Shown here one piece after another: positions 1 through 7,013 of a DNA stretch of 64,000 bases. Both the position numbers and the translations under genes were made by a program. Source of the stretch: Paenibacillus camelliae (lineage in GTDB: Bacteria; Bacillota; Bacilli; Paenibacillales; Paenibacillaceae); contig NZ_JAMBNY010000010.1 in NCBI RefSeq assembly GCF_023715345.1, positions 62,001 through 126,000 on the forward strand, written 5' to 3'. Below the pieces are notes generated by a model. That model saw only the letters and a program-made list of their open reading frames with translations, was not told where the DNA came from and ran no database searches. Numbering within the stretch: position 1 is the first letter of the stretch; each line of letters begins with the position of its first letter.

Positions 1-234
1 TTCCGTCGTGAACAAATCAATGAAGTTTTGAAAGCCAACATATTCAAGGCTCATCCCTCCGGAATCAGCAACGCCAACCTTATGGAATGAATACTTAATT
101 GTGCTTATTAACGGATTTACAAAAAACAATATAAATCCAAGCAACCAAGGAAGCACAAAGATGATACCGTGAATCTTTCGCATATTCATATGTGAGATCT
201 GAAATCTCCTGCTTTTATGTGCGGTATCTTCCAT
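1..234 (-). CDS. Sugar ABC transporter permease, MalF type (N-terminal part only)
   Basis: The first 78 codons of a membrane permease that runs off the left edge. The protein starts MEDTAHKSRRF, has a basic cytoplasmic segment and then a first membrane helix at about residues 24-45 (IIFVLPWLLGFILFF). This is followed by the loop NPLISTIKYSFHKVG, typical of the first helix region of MalF/UgpA-type sugar permeases. A strong ribosome site (TAGGAGGT, complement of 241-248) precedes the ATG. It is the most downstream gene seen in the minus-strand uptake operon that starts near 12080. It lies 103 bp after the DUF5696 gene, behind an unusual hairpin leader (250-326). The EAA loop is outside the window, so the assignment rests on the N-terminal pattern and context. 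Confidence 0.8.
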   Translation of the reverse strand, partial: MEDTAHKSRRFQISHMNMRKIHGIIFVLPWLLGFILFFVNPLISTIKYSFHKVGVADSGGMSLEYVGFQNFIDLFTTE

Positions 235-249
235 TACCCAACCTCCTAA

Positions 250-326
250 AGCGTTTTGCTTTCCCGAATGAATATACTTCTTAGCAGCAAAACGCTGCTT
301 CGGAAGCACACTCTTAGCGTTTTGCA
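250..326 (-). promoter_or_regulatory. Leader with three related inverted segments and mutually exclusive hairpins
   Basis: Three copies of an 11-base motif occur as AGCGTTTTGCT (250-260), its complement AGCAAAACGCT (286-296) and AGCGTTTTGCA (316-326). The middle copy can pair with either flank: 286-296 with 316-326 encloses a small GCTTC/GAAGC stem, while 286-296 with 250-260 forms a hairpin directly against the ribosome site of the next permease gene. Seen directly; any control function is inferred. Confidence 0.5.
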
Positions 327-337
327 TTCAAGAATAA

Positions 338-2953
338 CTATTGAATGACGTAGCCAAGTGCATCAAGCTGCTGTCCTTCAACGGTTACAGCGAACTTATT
401 ATAGTTAACGATCACCTTGACTCCAGATGCATAGGTTGTTTCAAACACATTCTCATCTACCATACGATGGTTCACAATCTCTGCTGAGCCAATCTTAGCG
501 ATTCCTGCGCTATATTCCTCATATAGCTCCTTCATTCGTTGCTTAATCGCGCGATATTCCGTTGCAAAGTACTCTCTGAATTCTGAATACTTAAGAATAT
601 CAACGTTTTCTGCGGTAATGGTAAACTTCGGAATACTACCGAGCTCCAGTGCTTGCAGAATAAAATAGTCACTACGGTCAGCCGATAGATTCACATTTAG
701 CGTCGTATATTGCGTTAATCCATTCATAACGAGCTGTCTAAATGGTACGGACGTATACATCGTTCCGTAATCACTGCTTTCACGAGAGATATTTGCCGCA
801 TATGTCGCATAAGGCAGCTTATCGCTATTCGGATTATCAAGAGCTACTTTTTTGCTTTCAGTTAGCTTTTGCAAATTGTCATGGACAATCGAATTTGAGA
901 TATATGGATTAACAATCTCCTTATCCTTATAGCTCGCATAGTAGGTAGATCCCATATCATTGACAAAAATAGAGTCAAACCCACTAGAGTCTTTAATGAA
1001 TCGATCTACCGTGTTACTTAGATTTAACGGGTTTAACAGATACTGAGCGGTTGTATACGTATCGAATATGCCAAGGGCAAGATTATATTGATGAATAGCC
1101 TGTGGCTTATTGTTAAAGCCATATACTGCATTGCGTTTCGCTTTAAACCCGTCCTCATCATCATATACACGCATCAAATCAATATTGAAGAATAACTCAT
1201 GCTCGTTGCTCGCAGCATAGTTCATGAGCTGCTCCAGCTCTTTCTTATCCCCATTAGCCTTCACTAGCTCGGCTTTGTTACCGATTGAATTGTGCAATCC
1301 GCCGTTAAACACGCCTTTATAATTTACAACCGTCGGTATTCCCTCTAAATCCTGCAGAATGCCCTGCAGTTGGTCATAGCTCGTCATAGACTGTGACTTT
1401 TCATAAGGGATCCCGAGGAAGCGCTTCTCTAACATAAGTCCGCCAATGACATCCAAGAATAGCTTCGGACGATTGTCATAGGACAGCTGCAGCCCGTGTT
1501 GATCAATTAGATAGCTCTGATAGGCCTTTGCTAATTCATAGTGAGTTACCTCACTAGCAAACAGCTTATAGCGAACAGTATAATCAATATCCATTACGCC
1601 CGTTGAAGCGGTATACCGCGCTTCCTCCTCACTATATGGACCGAATACCTTTACGCGAGAGAACTGCATCGCATCAAAGCTGCTGAACACCTTATTATTA
1701 GGCGTTCCACCAAGTGACGTATCCTCCACCCCAAGCTGAACCTTGATTTTACCTAGCTCTGCTCCTTTTTCAACGATGCCGAGAAGACCGCTGCTTTTGC
1801 CCTTTTGATCGGTATAATATAGGCCAAACACTGGCATCATTAGATCCTCGGGGAATTCAGACATTTCATACAGCTTGTCGTAATAGGTGTTGTTGTAGAT
1901 CGGCCGCTCATATTCCGGAAATTTACCGTTAAAGGTATTCATTTTGAACAAAGCGCCTGTGCCATCTGGAACAAAAATATAGCCGTCTGCAACATTTTTC
2001 GCTGCTGCCATACCGAATGAAGGAAGCACCGAAATATTTTGCATCGTGTAGAAGTCGTTACTGTTAGCAATCTCATAGGTCGGAACCTTAACAACGAGAT
2101 CACCGTTGTCTAGTGTGACCTCCATCGTCACAATAAAGTTAGCTGGTTGAGTAATTTTAACAGTTAGTCCGTGAATGCTGCTCTCTTCAACTAACATATC
2201 TGTCGTGTAGTCAATCGCCTTCGTCATCGCGATTAGATCACGTACGAGTGACAACGGCGGCAGCCCTGCGAATCGGTAGTAATACAGATCATTCGCGCTA
2301 TCATACTGATACGTTAAGGTTAGGGCATCCTTGAACTTCAAGGCCTGAGCCTCTGTAATTGCACCCTCTGCCAGCTTTTCATCAATCTTATCGATAAAAT
2401 GAGCTTCATAATTCTCAGCTAATATCTTTTGTGGCACATACTCATTCAAGCGATACGATTCCGTCTCGAAGAAATCAAATATGATTTGAACACCGTTTTC
2501 AATTTGATTGAGCGTATAGCGTTTGTTTTGAATCGCATACGTATATGCATCCCATTCGTACAACGCCCCGTCCTTACCGAGATACTTAATAATAACCGGA
2601 GACTTATCGACGACACTGCTATCCTTATCGAGCGATAAGCTGCTCCACTCCGTACGGGTTTGTGTGTCAATCACTTTGATATTGAGCGTTTCCGTATTAA
2701 TGTACAAATCCTTACCTTCATTGCTAGCTAATTTAATATTACCTGCCTGCTGATCAAGCTCACCAATTACTTCAGCTATTCCATCCTTAACGTATTCTGG
2801 CATGGCTTGACGCTTAATGCCTAGAGATTGAACCTGTGAAGGTACAAAAAATAGTGAAATAAAGGCTACAAGTAAAATCGCCGCAATGATCATCTCTTTT
2901 GCCCCCGCATTTCTGATGCGGTTGATTGCTGTTTCGCTAAAATTTCTAATCAC
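338..2953 (-). CDS. DUF5696-type membrane-anchored protein
   Basis: An 871-residue protein with one N-terminal membrane helix (about residues 20-39, MIIAAILLVAFISLFFVPS) and a long extracellular part. I recognise it as the DUF5696 family, usually seen in Paenibacillaceae inside sugar-transporter operons; its activity is not established. Residues about 85-330 look like a beta-sandwich. From about 480 on the pattern suggests a (beta/alpha)-barrel, including FFNIDLMRVYDDEDGF and FDSIFVNDMGS, which recalls glycoside hydrolases with a mutarotase-like N-terminal domain. That likeness is inference from pattern only. The gene starts 7 bp after the YIP1 gene ends, so the two are surely co-transcribed. 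It may process or hold the polysaccharide whose fragments the neighbouring permeases import. Confidence 0.8.
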   Translation of the reverse strand: MIRNFSETAINRIRNAGAKEMIIAAILLVAFISLFFVPSQVQSLGIKRQAMPEYVKDGIAEVIGELDQQAGNIKLASNEGKDLYINTETLNIKVIDTQTRTEWSSLSLDKDSSVVDKSPVIIKYLGKDGALYEWDAYTYAIQNKRYTLNQIENGVQIIFDFFETESYRLNEYVPQKILAENYEAHFIDKIDEKLAEGAITEAQALKFKDALTLTYQYDSANDLYYYRFAGLPPLSLVRDLIAMTKAIDYTTDMLVEESSIHGLTVKITQPANFIVTMEVTLDNGDLVVKVPTYEIANSNDFYTMQNISVLPSFGMAAAKNVADGYIFVPDGTGALFKMNTFNGKFPEYERPIYNNTYYDKLYEMSEFPEDLMMPVFGLYYTDQKGKSSGLLGIVEKGAELGKIKVQLGVEDTSLGGTPNNKVFSSFDAMQFSRVKVFGPYSEEEARYTASTGVMDIDYTVRYKLFASEVTHYELAKAYQSYLIDQHGLQLSYDNRPKLFLDVIGGLMLEKRFLGIPYEKSQSMTSYDQLQGILQDLEGIPTVVNYKGVFNGGLHNSIGNKAELVKANGDKKELEQLMNYAASNEHELFFNIDLMRVYDDEDGFKAKRNAVYGFNNKPQAIHQYNLALGIFDTYTTAQYLLNPLNLSNTVDRFIKDSSGFDSIFVNDMGSTYYASYKDKEIVNPYISNSIVHDNLQKLTESKKVALDNPNSDKLPYATYAANISRESSDYGTMYTSVPFRQLVMNGLTQYTTLNVNLSADRSDYFILQALELGSIPKFTITAENVDILKYSEFREYFATEYRAIKQRMKELYEEYSAGIAKIGSAEIVNHRMVDENVFETTYASGVKVIVNYNKFAVTVEGQQLDALGYVIQ

Positions 2954-2959
2954 ATTGCG

Positions 2960-3583
2960 TCACCACCTTTTTGTTATTTCACTAAATACGGAATATACAA
3001 ATCCAATCACTTTACCCATTAATGTAAAGTACAGCATCGCAAGAAAGATAATAATAACAGCTGCGATGAATGTAGCAATGAGCGTCAACACATTCGTTAA
3101 TGCCGTATACTCATGCACCACGCAAAGCCCGCAGAACAATAGAAAGCAAAACCATACGGTTCCAATCATCGTAAAGGCATTTAACAGCGGTGCCTCCTCC
3201 ATCGTCACGACATTACTTAGTAAAATGCCTGAGATATCAAAAAGCAGCTTCGGCACTAAGGCATAACACATCACGATGAATATGTCGCCAATGGAGCCGT
3301 TCCCATCAAACAGCGTTGTAATGCTCCAATTACTGATAAGAAACAGGACGATCGGGAACAAGGTCGTAATAAAAATCGTTATGCTGTTAATATAGTGAAT
3401 CGGAAAAGTATTTAAGATAAAGCCTGTATATTGATAGGATAAAACACCAACAATACCGACAAGAATCAGAATCAAGGTAGGAAGGATATATCTTTTCTTC
3501 TCATGATTAATGACTTGATAGAATCCATCAAATGGATGCAATAACACATGAAACATCAGTTTTCCATCTTCGATAATAGACAT
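2960..3583 (-). CDS. YIP1 family integral membrane protein
   Basis: A 207-residue protein with about five membrane helices (roughly residues 32-55, 65-92, 98-125, 133-158 and 165-190). Its cytoplasmic N-terminus contains LLHPFDGFYQVINHEKKR, the segment typical of bacterial YIP1-domain proteins. No catalytic residues are evident and the molecular role in bacteria is unknown. It sits between the NHL-propeller gene (52 bp upstream) and the DUF5696 gene (6 bp downstream), in the same order as in other Paenibacillus sugar loci as far as I recall. Because it is embedded between transporter genes, it may be an accessory membrane partner of the uptake complex; that is inference. Confidence 0.8.
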   Translation of the reverse strand: MSIIEDGKLMFHVLLHPFDGFYQVINHEKKRYILPTLILILVGIVGVLSYQYTGFILNTFPIHYINSITIFITTLFPIVLFLISNWSITTLFDGNGSIGDIFIVMCYALVPKLLFDISGILLSNVVTMEEAPLLNAFTMIGTVWFCFLLFCGLCVVHEYTALTNVLTLIATFIAAVIIIFLAMLYFTLMGKVIGFVYSVFSEITKRW

Positions 3584-3635
3584 AAATACAGATCATACCC
3601 TTTCTAAACGGATTTAATAGGTTATGGAACTATGC

Positions 3636-5090
3636 TTAACCGTTCTTCCTGTTATATCTGTATTCCGAATAAATTAAGTAACCAGCAAAGAGTAGAAACG
3701 GTATCACAAGCCAAATGAAGTTATTTTGAATGAAAATATTGCGATATCCTGCAAATGCTTTTGAGAAATAGCTGCGTGCGTTGCCTAGCTTGGAATAATA
3801 CATCGCCTCTTCATATTCATCCTGCATGAGATAGTTTCTACCTACTCCTGTATAAGCAATATCATAGTTACTGTTCAGCTCAATGGTTTTAGCATAGCTT
3901 TCTGCAGCCTCTTCCCATTGTCCATAGTAATACTGCTTCTCTGCATACAATGCCGCTTCACCAAACTCGGTCGGTTGATACACGTGTGCGATGGCAAACT
4001 GTTTATCCGTAACGATTAGTTTGTCGCCAAACCAAGTAATAGAAGTTGGCTCCCTTACATCACCCTTCGAATATCCAATCGAGCCAAAAATATTCAATAG
4101 ATCTCCTTGAAAGTTGTAAAGGAACACTCTGCCTTTGTTTTTGTCTAGTAATGCATACACGCCATAGTCTGAAACAGCGATATCAACAAATTGGCTGCGA
4201 TCATCTGCCGACAAGTAATTCACATCACCGATGACCCAAAAGTAACCATTCTCCATCAGTACATTCTCGCCCTTGGAATTAAAGCGAAACACTTTATCCT
4301 GAGCAGAAGAATCAAAGGTTGTTGCGTAGATCATGCCTTCAGAATCAATCGAAAGGTTGTTAAAGGCTGGAGCAAACACCTTCTCCATCTTTTCCTTTTG
4401 CTCACTTGTTGCGATTGTTTTCCAAAAATGATCGATCACATTTACTCGTGGCTTGTTCAAGCCGAAGTATCTAGAGAAAGTCCCATTGTTATGAATCTCA
4501 ATAATGCCTTCGTAGCTACCCTGGACAATGACGCTAATTTTCCCATCCTTATCTACCACGATTTTGGAAGGCTTGAATAATGTAGCGCCGACCATATTTT
4601 CTGGCCGTTCGATGATACGCTTAAATTGATAGGTAAGACCATCTAGGACAACAATCCGCTCTGCTCCCGTATCCGCAATATAGAGCTCATCGCTGTATTC
4701 ATGATAGAATACCCCTTCTGGCTTATCTAACATGAGCTGTTTGTTGGCAGCATCAACGATAATTTTATTGTTTTCGTCTCGAATGAGTTTAATGGATTGC
4801 AATAATTGTAGGTTGGCGTCTAGTACATTCACTCTACTTTCCAATGTATCGACTAGAAAAATACGTTCATCCTTGCTTACAAATACATCATCGATACTCC
4901 CCATCTTAATCTGCCCGAGCTGACCTTGATCGATCGTATCCATCCATTCAAAAGCAGGCAGACTTCTCGGGGTATCGCCCCAATAGTCATAGATGTAATT
5001 CGTTTCTTGCGTATGTTCAGCGAACACTGGAGTGGAGGGAAGAAGCATACATAATATTAAAACGAATAATAAAACCCTCTTTTTCTTCAT
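3636..5090 (-). CDS. Secreted, membrane-anchored NHL beta-propeller protein with TPR segment
   Basis: A 484-residue protein. Residues 1-24 form a signal peptide (MKKKRVLLFVLILCMLLPSTPVFA). Residues about 60-375 hold repeated NHL/SMP-30-like blades such as DDVFVSKDERIFLVDT, GVFYHEYSDELYIADTGAERIVVLDG and KIVVDKDGKISVIVQG. Residues about 385-445 hold TPR-like helices (YYYGQWEEAAESYAKTIELN, YDIAYTGVGRNYLMQDEYEEA). Residues about 455-474 form a membrane helix followed by a short basic tail. It is therefore a cell-surface propeller fixed by its C-terminus, a protein- or glycan-binding scaffold rather than an evident enzyme. It is co-directional with and lies 59 bp after the MalG-type permease. The catalytic metal ligands of gluconolactonases could not be assigned, so I would not call it a lactonase. 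Confidence 0.75.
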   Translation of the reverse strand: MKKKRVLLFVLILCMLLPSTPVFAEHTQETNYIYDYWGDTPRSLPAFEWMDTIDQGQLGQIKMGSIDDVFVSKDERIFLVDTLESRVNVLDANLQLLQSIKLIRDENNKIIVDAANKQLMLDKPEGVFYHEYSDELYIADTGAERIVVLDGLTYQFKRIIERPENMVGATLFKPSKIVVDKDGKISVIVQGSYEGIIEIHNNGTFSRYFGLNKPRVNVIDHFWKTIATSEQKEKMEKVFAPAFNNLSIDSEGMIYATTFDSSAQDKVFRFNSKGENVLMENGYFWVIGDVNYLSADDRSQFVDIAVSDYGVYALLDKNKGRVFLYNFQGDLLNIFGSIGYSKGDVREPTSITWFGDKLIVTDKQFAIAHVYQPTEFGEAALYAEKQYYYGQWEEAAESYAKTIELNSNYDIAYTGVGRNYLMQDEYEEAMYYSKLGNARSYFSKAFAGYRNIFIQNNFIWLVIPFLLFAGYLIYSEYRYNRKNG

Positions 5091-5149
5091 CGCTGCTAGA
5101 CTTCCTTTCCATATGTTTATTGACCTGCTGATCGTTATCTCAATCTCGC

Positions 5150-6049
5150 TTATTCTTTAATACCTGTAGTAGCCATCGTTGAGATTACATTACTTTGAGA
5201 GATAACGAATACGACAACAGGTACAACAAGCATGATTAATGTAACAGCGGAAGCAACCCCCGTTCTCGCTATACCTGCATTAACGATCTGTGATAACGCA
5301 TAGCTGACCGGCTTCAGTTTCTCCGTAAAGATGACGCCCCCGCCTGTCGTTCCCCACAACGATTGGAAAGATAAAATAATTAACGTAATCCAAGCCGAGC
5401 GAGATAATGGCATCATAATTCGCCAGAAAATCGTGAGCTCCTTGGCACCATCAATTTTAGCCGCTTCAATTAAGGCATCTGGAACCTGAACCATAAAGTT
5501 CATCATCAAAAATAGTCCCAGCGTTCCACCAATAGAAGGCAGCAACAATGCCCAATATGTGTCAATCATATGCAGCTTTGACATAATGATATAGTTCGGC
5601 AAAGCCGTTACCGTACCGTTAAACATGAGAGAGTAAACAATCAGCTTTGACATCGTTTTGGAGCCAGGAAAAACATACTTTGCAAGTGGAAAGGCTGCCA
5701 TTGAGCCAATAATAACCGAGCCCAGCGTACCTACTGCTGTAATAAAAAATGTATTGAAAATATATCTCGTGATCGGTACCCACGAATTTCCGATGACGAT
5801 GAATAAGTCCTGAAAATTCGTAAGTGTCGGACTCATTACGAACAATCGTGGTGGAAAGATAAAGATCTCATTCAACGGCTTAAACGCGTTATTAATGATG
5901 AAGATTAAGGGCCATACGCTGAATAGACCGAACAACCCTAAAAGGATCGTTAGCGACATATCGCCCATAATGCTTCTGTTTCTACGCTTGAATTTTCTAG
6001 ATACATAAGCTTTTTTTATTGTCGCAACAATACTACTCACATTACGCAC
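5150..6049 (-). CDS. Carbohydrate ABC transporter permease, MalG type
   Basis: A 299-residue inner component of a sugar importer with six predicted membrane helices. The EAA loop that contacts the ATPase is clear at about residues 190-215 (DALIEAAKIDGAKELTIFWRIMMPLS). The N-terminus is basic and cytoplasmic, and the NNAFKPLNEIFIFPP segment after helix 1 is typical of the family. The start codon overlaps the end of the upstream MalF-type gene by 8 bp, showing translational coupling. No ATPase gene is in the locus, which is usual for Gram-positive sugar importers that share an MsmX-type ATPase. The substrate is presumably an oligosaccharide. Confidence 0.93.
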   Translation of the reverse strand: MRNVSSIVATIKKAYVSRKFKRRNRSIMGDMSLTILLGLFGLFSVWPLIFIINNAFKPLNEIFIFPPRLFVMSPTLTNFQDLFIVIGNSWVPITRYIFNTFFITAVGTLGSVIIGSMAAFPLAKYVFPGSKTMSKLIVYSLMFNGTVTALPNYIIMSKLHMIDTYWALLLPSIGGTLGLFLMMNFMVQVPDALIEAAKIDGAKELTIFWRIMMPLSRSAWITLIILSFQSLWGTTGGGVIFTEKLKPVSYALSQIVNAGIARTGVASAVTLIMLVVPVVVFVISQSNVISTMATTGIKE

Positions 6050-6971
6050 CTACCCTTCTTAATGCTTTCTGCACGATAATGTTAGTAAACAGCATCGTAA
6101 AGAATAAGATTGTTGCAATCGCAGAAGCATAACCCATCTCATATCGAATGAAGCCATAGTCATGTAGGTGCGTCAGAATCGTATGACCTGAGTATTCAAC
6201 GGATGGGAATCCAGCTAATTCAATCGATAACTGGGATACCGAGAATGAAGCTGTAATCTGCATAACCGCTCCGAATAGAAGCTGAGGTCTCATCGATGGC
6301 AGTGTAATGTACCATAGCTCCTGCCAACGATTTTTAATTCCGTCAATGCTGCCTGCTTCGTACAACGTTTTGTCTACATTTTGTAGTCCGGCAATAAAGG
6401 CCAGGAAGCTGACGCCTAAGCTTAACCAAAGCTGAACTAGGATCAGAATTGGAAATACGTAATCCTTATTATCAAAGAATAGAATGGGTTCTGTTATAAA
6501 GCCTAAGCGCAGCAGCCAGGAGTTAGCGTAACCATACATATCGGAAGAAAAGATAAGCTTCCAGATTAAGTAGGCATTACCTGAGATAGAAGGTGCATAA
6601 AACACTAACGTCATAATGGCACGAACCTTAGGGGTAAGCTCATTGATTAACCAAGAGAATACAAAACACATTAAGTAACTTATTGGCCCTGTAATCAATG
6701 CAAAAAACAATGTGTTTTTTACGGCGATCAGGAATATATCATCATTTACTATGAGATTAATATAGTTTCTAAATCCGACAAATGAAGGAGCTTCAAGCAT
6801 ATTGAAGGATGTAAAGCTAATAACCATTGACGCCATTACTGGAATGACAGTGAACACGATGAATAGTATCGCGAACGGCATGATTAATAGATACTTCGCC
6901 CCATGCTCTTTCCATATCTTCGAAAATGACCTATTGTTTTTTCTTCGCGTGATTGTTTGATTTGTCAGCAT
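6042..6971 (-). CDS. Sugar ABC transporter permease, MalF type
   Basis: A 309-residue membrane subunit of the same importer as the following MalG-type gene. It has six helices and an EAA loop at about residues 195-225 (TLYEAGSIDGIKNRWQELWYITLP). The N-terminus is positively charged (TRRKNNRSFSKIWKEHG), followed by helix 1 (YLLIMPFAILFIVFTVIPV). It overlaps the next gene by 8 bp and lies 42 bp after the large solute-binding protein, so binding protein and permeases form one transcription unit. The family assignment is secure; the transported sugar cannot be read from sequence. Confidence 0.93.
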   Translation of the reverse strand: MLTNQTITRRKNNRSFSKIWKEHGAKYLLIMPFAILFIVFTVIPVMASMVISFTSFNMLEAPSFVGFRNYINLIVNDDIFLIAVKNTLFFALITGPISYLMCFVFSWLINELTPKVRAIMTLVFYAPSISGNAYLIWKLIFSSDMYGYANSWLLRLGFITEPILFFDNKDYVFPILILVQLWLSLGVSFLAFIAGLQNVDKTLYEAGSIDGIKNRWQELWYITLPSMRPQLLFGAVMQITASFSVSQLSIELAGFPSVEYSGHTILTHLHDYGFIRYEMGYASAIATILFFTMLFTNIIVQKALRRVGA

Positions 6972-7013
6972 ACTCTCTGTTTACTCCTTTTCCCATAGAT
7001 TGCAAGACGTACT

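Noticed and set aside
2429..2670. Overlapping open frames inside the DUF5696 gene
   Set aside because: Shadow frames in a well-supported long gene; no ribosome sites and no family likeness.
3636..5090. Calling the NHL protein a gluconolactonase
   Set aside because: Metal-binding residues of that enzyme family could not be placed; the TPR segment and C-terminal anchor argue for a scaffold.
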